Of a stretch of DNA of 64,000 nucleotides, positions 43,442 through 52,190 are shown piece by piece. The first letter of the stretch is position 1. Each line of letters opens with the position of its first letter. The notes beneath the pieces were generated by a model that saw nothing but the letters and a program-made list of their open reading frames with translations, searched no databases and was not told the origin of the DNA. The position numbers and the translations under genes are program-made. Source of the DNA: CAYVKM01 sp964452045 (lineage in GTDB: Bacteria; Calditrichota; Calditrichia; RBG-13-44-9); contig CAYVKM010000010.1 of the NCBI GenBank assembly GCA_964452045.1, positions 8,024 through 72,023 on the forward strand, read 5' to 3'.

Positions 43442-44824
43442 ATGAACCCTCCCCTACTTGAACCGCTTTACAATCAATCCCTGGTTATCGACTTATACGA
43501 ACTGACCATGTCTGCCGGGTATTTTTCCAATAATTACAATCATTATTCAACCTTTGAACTGTTTATCCGGGAAATGCCCCGAAACCGGTCGTATCTGGTA
43601 AATGCCGGTCTGGACCAGGCCATTGAATATCTGATGAATTTGAAATTCAGTTCCAGTGATATTGATTATCTACGAAGCTTAAAAGTATTTCAGCAGGTGA
43701 ATGTAAAGTTCTGGGAATATCTGGAAAACTTCAAATTTTCCGGAGATGTCTGGGCTATACCGGAGGGGCAGATTATTTTTCCGGGAGAGCCGCTACTGCG
43801 GGTTTCTGCACCAATCATCGAAGCCCAAATTGTGGAAACCTTCCTCCTGGCATCCTATAACTTTCAAACACTTATTGCCAGCAAAGCAGCACGGGTGGTG
43901 CAGGCGGCACAACTGGATGGTAAAAAGCGTGGGGTCATGGAATTCGGATCGCGCCGGGCGCACGGTCCGCAGGCCAGCGTTCTGGCAGCACGGGCCAGTT
44001 ATATTGCCGGCTGCATTGGTACTTCGAATGTGCTGGCCGGCCAGCGCTTCAAAATACCAGTTTTTGGAACCGCGGCACACAGCTGGACCATGGCTTTCCC
44101 CAGCGAAATTGAAGCGTTCAAATCCTATTACAAGGTTTTTCCGGAAAGTACTATCCTTTTGATCGATACTTACAATATCGAGAATGGTGCCCGGAATGCG
44201 GTGAAAACCGGCAGTGGCATTAGAGGCGTGAGAATTGATAGCGGAGATCTGGCGGTAGAAAGCCGGAAGGTGAGGAAAATTCTGGATGATGCCGGCATGA
44301 AAGACGTGACGATTGTGGTAAGTGGAGATTTAAATGAAGGCAAAATAAGAAAGCTGGTAGAAGCCGGAGCACCGATCGATAGTTTTGGGGTTGGTACCCA
44401 GCTGGCCACCTCGGAAGATGCGCCTTCGCTGGGCGGCATTTACAAATTGGTAGAACAGGAGATCGATGGCAAAATACGTTACCGGGCAAAATTCAGCATA
44501 AATAAAGCTACCTATCCGGGAAAGAAACAGGTATACCGGCTGCTGGACGGCTCGGGTAAATTTATCAAAGATATCATCGGTTTGAAAAATGATCAGATCT
44601 CTGAAAAACACATCGAACTTCTGGTACCGATATTCCAAAAAGGCAAGCTGATCTATAACTCTCCGTCTATGGAAAAGATCAGAAATTACTTTCAGGATAA
44701 TTTTAAATCTCTGGACCGGAAATATACTTCCTTCGACCAGCCGCAAATTTATCCAGTTACTTACAGTCCAAATCTTACAGCGTTGTTTAATAACCTGAAA
44801 GAAGAATCGAACCATCATCGGTAA
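43442..44824 (+). CDS. pncB: Nicotinate phosphoribosyltransferase
   Basis: 460 residues, cytoplasmic. Makes nicotinate mononucleotide from nicotinate and PRPP with ATP use, the first step of NAD salvage. Supporting motifs: DLYELTMSAGYF near the start, STFELFIREMPRNRSYLVNA, the active-site region MEFGSRRAHGPQASVLAARA, GTAAHSWTMAFP with the conserved His, LIDTYNIENGARNAV, and GVRIDSGDLAVESRKVRKIL with GVGTQLATSEDAPSLGGIYK. Length is as expected for the family. It is divergent from mtaB. A TTGACA promoter element lies close upstream. Confidence 0.95.
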   Translation: MNPPLLEPLYNQSLVIDLYELTMSAGYFSNNYNHYSTFELFIREMPRNRSYLVNAGLDQAIEYLMNLKFSSSDIDYLRSLKVFQQVNVKFWEYLENFKFSGDVWAIPEGQIIFPGEPLLRVSAPIIEAQIVETFLLASYNFQTLIASKAARVVQAAQLDGKKRGVMEFGSRRAHGPQASVLAARASYIAGCIGTSNVLAGQRFKIPVFGTAAHSWTMAFPSEIEAFKSYYKVFPESTILLIDTYNIENGARNAVKTGSGIRGVRIDSGDLAVESRKVRKILDDAGMKDVTIVVSGDLNEGKIRKLVEAGAPIDSFGVGTQLATSEDAPSLGGIYKLVEQEIDGKIRYRAKFSINKATYPGKKQVYRLLDGSGKFIKDIIGLKNDQISEKHIELLVPIFQKGKLIYNSPSMEKIRNYFQDNFKSLDRKYTSFDQPQIYPVTYSPNLTALFNNLKEESNHHR

Positions 44825-44981
44825 TATATCCTTCCCGGATCAAAATACCTGAAACCCCTGTAAATTTGCAGCGTTACAGCTTAGAACTTTTACCGGATCG
44901 CAGTTAATATCAGTTGCTTTTCAGTTAATATTGATTATCTTTAATCCCGTTTTTTTGGACAAAAGAAAAACTTTTTATTGC

Positions 44982-47861
44982 ATGGAAATGGTCAAAAAAG
45001 CTTTCATAAATATTCGCGGTGCCAGGGAGCATAACCTCAGGAATATCGATCTGCAGATTCCCCGGGATAAGTTGGTGGTCGTCACCGGGTTATCCGGTTC
45101 GGGAAAATCGAGCTTGGCATTTGACACCATTTATGCGGAGGGCCAGCGGCGCTATGTGGAAAGCCTGAGCGCCTACGCCCGGCAATTTTTAGGTTTAATG
45201 GAAAAACCGGATGTAGATTATATCGATGGTTTGTCCCCGGCGATCTCTATTGAACAAAAGACTACCCACAAAAATCCTCGCTCAACCGTCGCCACAGTTA
45301 CCGAAATCTATGATTATATGCGCCTGTTGTTTGCCCGAATCGGACACCCGCACTGTTACAATTGCGGCCAGCCTATTGAAAGACAAACTCCGCAACAAAT
45401 TGTCGACGCGATCCTCTCTATGCCCGAAGGAACCCGCATCCAGATTCTTTCGCCGGTGGTGCGGGGGAGAAAGGGTGAATACCGGGACCTGATCCAGGAG
45501 TTTAGGCGGGAAGGATTTATCCGGGCACGGGTGGATGGGAAACTGGTAGAATTGGACCAGGACCTTAAACTTCAAAAGACCGTAAAGCACAACATCGAGG
45601 TGGTGGTAGACCGGCTGAAAATCCGACCGGATATCCGCCAACGGTTGGCTGAATCGATCGAAGTTTCCCTGAAAATGGGAAGCGGGCTGGTGATCATCGA
45701 AAATGTGGATAACGCAACCGAACAGCTTTTCAGCGAACAGTTTGCCTGTATGAATTGTGGCATCAGTTACGAGGAAATCGAACCTCGCATGTTCTCGTTT
45801 AATAGTCCCTATGGCGCCTGCCCCACCTGTGACGGATTAGGAACCAAACTGGAAATCGATCCGAGGCTGATCGTTCCAAATCCGAATCTTTCCATCGATG
45901 CCGGGGCAATTGTTCCAATTGGTGAGAAGCGGAACAGCTGGTATTTTGAAATGATCGAGGCCCTGAGCCGGCAATACAACTTTAACCTGGCCGAACCCTG
46001 GAAAGATCTACCGGAGAAAATCCAGCAACTGATCCTCTTCGGGACCACTGAAAAAGTGAAGTTTATTTTCTCCCGGGAAGAATCCCATTTTGAGTTTACC
46101 TCCAAATATGAAGGCGTGATCAACAATTTATACCGGCGCTACAAACAGACTGCTTCCCAATCCATCCGGGACTGGATCGAGGGATTCATGAATCAAATTC
46201 CCTGTCCGGATTGTCAGGGAACCCGATTGCGCAAAGAATCGCTGGGGGTGAAAATAAACGACCTTCATATCGCAAAGGTGGCTGCAAAAAACATCAAAGA
46301 TGCTATCCATTTTTACGATGGGCTAAAACTTAGTGCCAAAGAAGAGATTATTGCTCAGCAGATTTTAAAAGAAATCCAGGCACGGTTGAAATTTTTACAG
46401 GATGTAGGTCTGGAATATTTAACCCTGGACAGAACCGCCGGCACATTGTCCGGAGGTGAAGCCCAACGGATTCGCCTCGCCACCCAGATCGGTTCCCAGC
46501 TGGTGGGTGTGCTGTACATTCTGGATGAACCATCCATCGGACTACATCAGCGCGATAACCGGCGCCTAATCAATACCCTGCTCCGACTTCGGGATCTTGG
46601 AAATACCGTTCTGGTGGTAGAACACGACCGGGAAACTATTGAAAGTGCCGATTATGTGATCGACCTTGGTCCGGGTGCCGGAAAGCATGGCGGCGACGTG
46701 GTGGCCACTGGCGCTCCATCTGAAATAAAAGCAGATAGTAAAAGTCTGACCGGTTTATATCTCAGTTATCAGAAGTACATTCCTATTCCGACGAAGCGAC
46801 GGAACGGAAATGGCGATCACTTGCTGCTGAAGGGAGCCACCGGGAATAATCTGAAACACATCGATGTTAAATTTCCCCTGGGAAAATTCATCTGCGTCAC
46901 CGGCGTATCCGGTTCGGGTAAAAGTACTCTGGTGAATGAAACGCTCTACCCGGTATTATCCCGCCATTTTTATAACAGCAAGATGATTCCCCTGCCTTAT
47001 GAGGAAATTGAAGGGCTGGAGAAAATTGATAAAGTCATTGCCATCGATCAAAGTCCCATTGGCCGAACACCACGCTCCAATCCGGCAACCTATACCGGAC
47101 TGTTTACCCTGATCCGCGATCTGTTCGCCCAATTACCGGAATCCAAAATCCGCGGATACCGGCCGGGGCGTTTCTCCTTTAACGTGAAGGGAGGCCGGTG
47201 TGATGCCTGTGAGGGCGACGGGGTGAAAAAGATTGAGATGCACTTCCTGCCGGATGTCTATGTAACCTGCGAAGTCTGTAAAGGGAAACGCTATAATCGG
47301 GAGACCCTGGAAATCCATTACCGGGGAAAATCCATTGCCGATGTGCTGGATATGACCGTAAGCGATGCCCTGGAATTTTTTGAAAAGATACCTTCCATCC
47401 GAAGAAAGCTGGAGACATTAAATGACGTGGGTTTGGGATATATTCATCTGGGACAACCGGCGACAACCCTCAGCGGAGGTGAGGCGCAACGGGTAAAACT
47501 CAGTACCGAATTAAGCCGGGTAAGCACCGGGAAGACTGTTTATATCCTGGATGAACCCACTACCGGATTGCATTTTGCCGACATCAGCATGTTGCTGAAT
47601 GTGCTGAACAAGCTCACCGAAAAAGGAAATACCGTTATCGTTATTGAACATAACATGGATGTGATAAAAACAGCGGACTGGATTATCGATCTGGGTCCGG
47701 AGGGTGGCGACGAGGGAGGACAGATTATCAGCGAAGGAACGCCTGAGCAAATTTCCCGGCAGCCGGAATCACATACCGGGATTTATCTTAACAGGGAGCT
47801 GGAGAGTTGGAGAAGCCATATCCTGGATTCAAAGGAACAAGAGAAAGTTCTTCAGCCGTAG
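44982..47861 (+). CDS. uvrA: Excinuclease ABC subunit A
   Basis: 959 residues from the ATG at 44982; a TTG 51 bases upstream would add an atypical leader, and another ATG follows at 44988. UvrA finds bulky DNA lesions as a dimer and loads UvrB. The sequence has two ABC ATPase units: Walker A GLSGSGKSSLAFDT with LSAYARQFLG, and GVSGSGKSTLVNETLYPVL; signatures LSGGEAQRIRLATQIG and LSGGEAQRVKLSTELS; and Walker B ILDEPSIGLHQRD and ILDEPTTGLHFAD. The zinc modules appear as CMNCG with CPTCDGLG and CDACEGDGV with CEVCKGKRYN. It is complete. uvrB and uvrC are not in the window. Confidence 0.97.
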   Translation: MEMVKKAFINIRGAREHNLRNIDLQIPRDKLVVVTGLSGSGKSSLAFDTIYAEGQRRYVESLSAYARQFLGLMEKPDVDYIDGLSPAISIEQKTTHKNPRSTVATVTEIYDYMRLLFARIGHPHCYNCGQPIERQTPQQIVDAILSMPEGTRIQILSPVVRGRKGEYRDLIQEFRREGFIRARVDGKLVELDQDLKLQKTVKHNIEVVVDRLKIRPDIRQRLAESIEVSLKMGSGLVIIENVDNATEQLFSEQFACMNCGISYEEIEPRMFSFNSPYGACPTCDGLGTKLEIDPRLIVPNPNLSIDAGAIVPIGEKRNSWYFEMIEALSRQYNFNLAEPWKDLPEKIQQLILFGTTEKVKFIFSREESHFEFTSKYEGVINNLYRRYKQTASQSIRDWIEGFMNQIPCPDCQGTRLRKESLGVKINDLHIAKVAAKNIKDAIHFYDGLKLSAKEEIIAQQILKEIQARLKFLQDVGLEYLTLDRTAGTLSGGEAQRIRLATQIGSQLVGVLYILDEPSIGLHQRDNRRLINTLLRLRDLGNTVLVVEHDRETIESADYVIDLGPGAGKHGGDVVATGAPSEIKADSKSLTGLYLSYQKYIPIPTKRRNGNGDHLLLKGATGNNLKHIDVKFPLGKFICVTGVSGSGKSTLVNETLYPVLSRHFYNSKMIPLPYEEIEGLEKIDKVIAIDQSPIGRTPRSNPATYTGLFTLIRDLFAQLPESKIRGYRPGRFSFNVKGGRCDACEGDGVKKIEMHFLPDVYVTCEVCKGKRYNRETLEIHYRGKSIADVLDMTVSDALEFFEKIPSIRRKLETLNDVGLGYIHLGQPATTLSGGEAQRVKLSTELSRVSTGKTVYILDEPTTGLHFADISMLLNVLNKLTEKGNTVIVIEHNMDVIKTADWIIDLGPEGGDEGGQIISEGTPEQISRQPESHTGIYLNRELESWRSHILDSKEQEKVLQP

Positions 47862-47890
47862 TCTCCATAAATATAAAACACCTAAGAGGA

Positions 47891-47934
47891 TTTCATCCGA
47901 CGGCATAACCAGGGCAATCCCGTCAGTGATGAAA
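47891..47934. other. Imperfect hairpin in the gap after uvrA
   Basis: The 330-base gap 47862-48193 holds no gene that I can support. Near its start TTTCATC (47891-47897) and GACGG (47899-47903) can pair with CCGTC (47920-47924) and GATGAAA (47928-47934), forming a long interrupted stem. No T run follows, so it is not a standard terminator. It may end uvrA transcription by another route or be a small structured element. Confidence 0.35.
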
Positions 47935-48193
47935 GGTTTATAGCAAATTCGGTATTACCTATCCCCTGGAAAATCCGACAGAGGTGAGATATTTAAAACA
48001 TTGCAAAATTCCCAGAGCCACAATAAACCCACATCCTGGGGTAACCTAATCACCAATCAAAATAAATTCCTGTTAAAAACAGAGTTTCGTAATTCCATTG
48101 CAATGCATCCACCCGGTCTCTAAATTTTATTGGTATTATTGACAAACAACTTTATGAGAACCTGAAAAATATCCACACCGGAATCAATGAAAA

Positions 48194-49078
48194 ATGGAAC
48201 AGCATTCAAATCCATCCCCCTATGCAAAATTACCGGATATCCTTCTACTTTTCTCCCAGATGCTGATTACCGGAGTATACTGCACATTCTTTCTTACTAC
48301 TTACCTCACCTTCGAGGATTCCTTCTTTCAACAACGCTTAAATTTTTATTATCATTCCCTGCTGTATATTTTTCTCACCGGTCTTATAATCTTTGCCCTG
48401 ACGCTATTTTTCCTATTCCGAAATTCAGAAAAAGCGAAAGATGACACCAGCAATGAGCCGCCAAAATGGTTTAGTGGTTCCATGTTATATCTTTATTTTC
48501 TCTTAGGACTTTTACTTCAAATCATTCTCTTTTTTCTCATCAATGGTTTTGAGCTGTTAAATTTTTTGATATTCTTGTTAGCTGTCAGTTCAATTTTGGG
48601 TATCGCCCGCTCTTATTCGCTGAAAAGTAAGCCTGATTCCTGGAATCATCCCACCACCGCCGGCGGGATCATTGAGGGAACGATCTCCCTGGGGGCAATT
48701 ACCGGGCTCTATGCCTTTGCCGGTACTGATCTCTCCCGGGTCTTCACCTGGATAATACTTATCATCCTGATTTTCGAAATCCTAACGCTTTGGGCTCGGT
48801 TTCGCTATTTAAGCCGCTGGAGTTATCTGACTCAGGAAACCCTGAAGATGCTATTGGGAAGTCATATTGCCCTGTTCGGGGTCCGGTTTATTTTTGGATT
48901 AATTATGCCTCTGGTCTATATCGTTTGGGTACTGTTCATTTCCAATCTATCCTTGCTTCCAATTATTTTGATGGTCTTTGTCGGAGAACTAAGTGAGCGA
49001 ATACTCTTCTTTATCACGGTGGTGGATCAATCCCAAATAACAACCCAATCAAGGGAAAATGTATCAGAAAATATTTAA
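48194..49078 (+). CDS. Polytopic membrane protein, distantly DmsC-like
   Basis: 294 residues with about eight membrane helices. The second half carries WARFRYLSRWSYLTQETLKM, GVRFIFGLIMPLVYIVWVLF and VFVGELSERILFFITVV, an order reminiscent of the DMSO-reductase membrane anchor DmsC (Arg/Trp-rich loop, then a Gly-Glu-x-x-x-Arg-x-x-Phe helix). No molybdoenzyme or iron-sulfur subunit lies nearby, so the resemblance may be only structural. The start ATG has no strong ribosome site. The next gene follows after 14 bases and has its AAGGAG just after this stop, so they form an operon. Confidence 0.6.
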   Translation: MEQHSNPSPYAKLPDILLLFSQMLITGVYCTFFLTTYLTFEDSFFQQRLNFYYHSLLYIFLTGLIIFALTLFFLFRNSEKAKDDTSNEPPKWFSGSMLYLYFLLGLLLQIILFFLINGFELLNFLIFLLAVSSILGIARSYSLKSKPDSWNHPTTAGGIIEGTISLGAITGLYAFAGTDLSRVFTWIILIILIFEILTLWARFRYLSRWSYLTQETLKMLLGSHIALFGVRFIFGLIMPLVYIVWVLFISNLSLLPIILMVFVGELSERILFFITVVDQSQITTQSRENVSENI

Positions 49079-49092
49079 GGAGAACAAGAATA

Positions 49093-49641
49093 ATGATTGC
49101 CAAAGAATCTGATAAAGTGATCCGACAGTTTTTAAAAAATATCCGGGTTTACTGGCAAGTTGTCTTTTTGGTGGGTATCCTGTGTTACGGATTATCGCTT
49201 CTCTACCGCCTGGATACACATACCGCTGTTAGAACCTTGCCCTATTTAAAAATCCTGAATATTATTACTTTCCTGGTGGCGATTACTTTGGCTATCTCTA
49301 TTTTTCATCAAAAAAGAAAATATTTTCATCTGCGTGCTTTCAGATTGATGATAGAAGATATTTGCAAAAAAGAACCGGAGTTTCAGGAAAAACAGGTTAT
49401 TCGTCAGCTTACCCGGGAAATCGGTGCCCGGCTTAAGAAGGTATGGCTGATGGGTGGTGCCTTGATTCTGGTGGGAGTCGCCTATTACTGGATCACTTAT
49501 GATGCCTGGGATATGCACGTTTATTTTATTGTTGGACTCTATTCTCTGGCAATTAATTATCCCCGCAAGGATCTGTTTCTGGATATTCCCTATCTGGTGC
49601 ATGAAAGTCTGAAACAGGATGACTCTGATGATAAGCCTTAA
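49093..49641 (+). CDS. Small membrane protein of unknown function
   Basis: 182 residues with four predicted helices: two near the N-terminus (about 21-37 and 53-72), a charged cytoplasmic stretch of about 50 residues with many Lys/Arg/Glu, and two near the C-terminus (about 118-134 and 140-156). The ribosome site AAGGAG lies in the 14-base gap after the preceding gene, which implies translation from the same messenger. No family signature is recognised. A joint membrane complex with the upstream protein is possible but is inference. Confidence 0.6.
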   Translation: MIAKESDKVIRQFLKNIRVYWQVVFLVGILCYGLSLLYRLDTHTAVRTLPYLKILNIITFLVAITLAISIFHQKRKYFHLRAFRLMIEDICKKEPEFQEKQVIRQLTREIGARLKKVWLMGGALILVGVAYYWITYDAWDMHVYFIVGLYSLAINYPRKDLFLDIPYLVHESLKQDDSDDKP

Positions 49642-49791
49642 AGCAGTCTGTTTGCTGACAAAAACAGGTACTTTTTTGAAAGTCGGGCCAAAAAATCGGA
49701 GAGACGAAAATTCAAAATCAGTTTCAAAATTGCCTTTTATTTTATAATATTATTTGACTGTGTTACTTAAAAGAACAATACTGGAGAAAAT

Positions 49792-50349
49792 ATGATCGGA
49801 AGAAATATTGCCGGAGATAATCCGCAAATTGCCAGTTCTTCCTTTATTCACCCAACCGCGGTTGTTCAGGGAAATGTAATTATCGAGGAAAATTGTTTTG
49901 TCGGACCATTAGCGATTATCCGGGCAGATGAGCAGGACCAGGATGGTCTGGTGGAACCCATTGTGATAAAGAATAACTGTAATATTCAGGATGGCGTTAT
50001 CATCCATTCGGCCAAAGGAAAATCGGTTCATATTGGTCCTTACGTTTCCGTTACTCATGGCGCCATTGTCCACGGACCCTGTACCATCGAATCCGGCTGC
50101 CTGATTGGTTTTAATGCGGTTGTTTACAATGCTTTCCTGGAAAAAGACGTGGTTGTTTTGCACAACGCAGTTGTGGAGATGGTCACCATCCCCTCCCGAA
50201 AAGTGGTACCGGCCAATGGGACGATTATTTATCCGGAAGATTTCTCCCAGTTACAGGAATACACACCCGCCATCGAAAATTTTTGTAAAAAAGTGATTAA
50301 CACTTACCAGCAGCTTACTTATGGGTATTTGGTTAATTCAAAAATCTAG
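49792..50349 (+). CDS. Gamma-class carbonic anhydrase-like protein (Cam/CcmM type)
   Basis: 185 residues forming a left-handed beta-helix of hexapeptide repeats. The three zinc ligands of the gamma class are all present: His72 in DGVIIHSAKG, and His89 and His94 in SVTHGAIVHGP. The Arg-Ala-Asp-Glu block (RADE, Glu47) corresponds to the acidic loop of archaeal Cam, while the second catalytic Glu loop of Cam is missing; an insertion of Asp/Gln residues follows Glu47. After the helix, IPSRKVVPANGTII and a C-terminal alpha helix (FSQLQEYTPAIENFCKKVIN) close the trimer subunit. The closest remembered relatives are the CcmM N-terminal domain and Cam. Carbonic anhydrase activity is possible but not certain. 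Confidence 0.85.
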   Translation: MIGRNIAGDNPQIASSSFIHPTAVVQGNVIIEENCFVGPLAIIRADEQDQDGLVEPIVIKNNCNIQDGVIIHSAKGKSVHIGPYVSVTHGAIVHGPCTIESGCLIGFNAVVYNAFLEKDVVVLHNAVVEMVTIPSRKVVPANGTIIYPEDFSQLQEYTPAIENFCKKVINTYQQLTYGYLVNSKI

Positions 50350-50530
50350 TTGTTTAAGTTTTCAATGAACCATAAAAATTTGTCTTTGATTCCACTTTGA
50401 TTTAGGTTTTAGTATTGATCTTTATTCATTAAGAACCCACCCAATTCAATTTTTTTCTTCACTTGCAAATCTAATTTTACCATCTTAAAATTTTAGTGAA
50501 GCATAAAATATAGAGGTTGCGCTGTAATCT

Positions 50531-51325
50531 ATGTGTCGATTTTTGGTATACTGGGGAAAAAGGCCCCAGAATTTATCCAGATGGATTCTAGACGAGGAAA
50601 ACAGTCTTTTTAAACAGAGTCAGAACGATTGCACCAACCGCCCAAATCCGCATGGCTGGGGATTTGCCTATCAGAACGGAGGAGAAATCAAGCTGATAAA
50701 AAATGCCAAACCAGCCTTTGAGGACCAGGAATATTTCCCAATTGCCAAAGAAATCCACAGTAATCTCCTTTTTGCCCACGTCCGGCGGAAATCCCAGGGA
50801 GTGGTCAGTTACGAAAATACCCATCCTTTTGTACAGGACCGGTGGATGTTTATGCATAACGGAAATGTGCCGGATTTTAACCAGTCGAAAACCGAAATAT
50901 TGAACAATTTACCAAAAGATTGCAAGATCCAAACTTTGGGCTCCACCGACAGTGAATTTCTTTTTAACTATTTTCTGTGCCGAATGAAGAAAGATCAGAT
51001 GAGCAGCCTGGAGGACGCCCTAAATATTATTTATACCATCATCTGCCAGCTGGTTGAAATGACCCCCGTGGATGAACAAAACCAGCTTGCACTGAATTTC
51101 ATGCTCACCAACGGGGATTTTCTTATCGGCTTCCGACGAAACCGGACGCTCTATTACCGGATAACTGAAAATGACACGATTATTTCTTCAGAAAAATTAG
51201 ATTCAATGAATCACTGGAACGAGGTACCGGAAAACCATTTTATCATTGCCAGCAAACCCGGTCAGGTCGAGCTTGCATCCAAAGATATTGCACTGACCAA
51301 ACTGGAATATCATCACACCTGTTGA
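50531..51325 (+). CDS. Class II glutamine amidotransferase, YafJ-like
   Basis: 264 residues. The start MCRFLVYWG provides the N-terminal nucleophile Cys2 after removal of Met. NRPNPHGWGFAY, FAHVRRKSQG, ENTHPFVQDRWMFMHNGNV and LGSTDSEFLFNYFL are the glutaminase motifs of the Ntn-type GATase family (YafJ/EgtC). There is no synthetase domain, so the ammonia acceptor is unknown; related proteins act with separate partners. The gene is 78 bases before bshB1 on the same strand. Upstream lies about 180 bp of AT-rich DNA. Confidence 0.88.
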   Translation: MCRFLVYWGKRPQNLSRWILDEENSLFKQSQNDCTNRPNPHGWGFAYQNGGEIKLIKNAKPAFEDQEYFPIAKEIHSNLLFAHVRRKSQGVVSYENTHPFVQDRWMFMHNGNVPDFNQSKTEILNNLPKDCKIQTLGSTDSEFLFNYFLCRMKKDQMSSLEDALNIIYTIICQLVEMTPVDEQNQLALNFMLTNGDFLIGFRRNRTLYYRITENDTIISSEKLDSMNHWNEVPENHFIIASKPGQVELASKDIALTKLEYHHTC

Positions 51326-51403
51326 ATTTAAAATTTTATTCAAGCAGAGAATGTTTTATTACCTCTAGTACTTTAAGTAAAGAGTGAAACCCGAATCATT
51401 TCT

Positions 51404-52132
51404 ATGCCAGAAAAACAAAAAATTGATATATTAGCCTTTGGCCCTCACCCGGATGATGTGGAGCTGGGCTGCGGCGGTACTCTGTATAAATTGAAAAATT
51501 TGGGATATTCTACCGGAATCATTGATCTCACCGAAGGGGAATTAGGCAGCCGGGGAACAGTAAAACAGCGTTATAAAGAATCTGCGCAAGCTTCCAAAAT
51601 CCTGAAAATTGATTACCGGGAAAATGTAAAATTACCCGATGGTGGAATTGATCCCTCCCCGGAAAACCGGGCAAAGATTATTCGGATAATCCGTGAACAC
51701 AAACCCATAATCATATTTGCTCCATATCTGGATGACCGCCATCCGGATCATGTCCACGCCAGTCGTTTGATAACGGAGAGCTGGTTTTTTGCAGGAGTAA
51801 AAAAAGTGATGCCGGAACTAAAACCGCATCGCCCCTACCGGATAATTTATTATATGGCGAAATATGAATTTCAGCCGAGCTTTGTAATTGATATCAGCCA
51901 GGAATTTGACAAAAAACTTCAGGCATTAAAAGCTTACCAGTCTCAGTTTTATAACCCGGAATGGCCGGAGCAACAGACCTTTATTTCTTCACGCTGGTTT
52001 ATCGAATCGGTTGAATTCCGGGCCAGGCACTTCGGTTGGATGGCCGGGGTAAAATATGGCGAACCTTTTTGGATCAAAGAAACATTGGCAATAGATGATC
52101 CGGTACCGATTTTCTCGCGGAATATTGTTTGA
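51404..52132 (+). CDS. bshB1: Bacillithiol biosynthesis deacetylase BshB1
   Basis: 242 residues, PIG-L/LmbE-type zinc deacetylase. It removes acetate from N-acetylglucosaminyl-malate, the second step of bacillithiol synthesis. FGPHPDDVELGCGGT holds the zinc ligands and the catalytic Asp, DLTEGELGSRGT and YLDDRHPDHVHASRL provide the third ligand and substrate contacts, and the ending GWMAGVKYGEPFWIKETLAI is typical of BshB1 in Firmicutes and FCB bacteria. No bshA or bshC is in the window. The gene implies that the cell uses bacillithiol as its low-molecular-weight thiol. Confidence 0.92.
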   Translation: MPEKQKIDILAFGPHPDDVELGCGGTLYKLKNLGYSTGIIDLTEGELGSRGTVKQRYKESAQASKILKIDYRENVKLPDGGIDPSPENRAKIIRIIREHKPIIIFAPYLDDRHPDHVHASRLITESWFFAGVKKVMPELKPHRPYRIIYYMAKYEFQPSFVIDISQEFDKKLQALKAYQSQFYNPEWPEQQTFISSRWFIESVEFRARHFGWMAGVKYGEPFWIKETLAIDDPVPIFSRNIV

Positions 52133-52190
52133 TATCTAATAAATTCATCCTTCCCAACATCCTAATAAAATACTACCGGAATAGCGTTTT

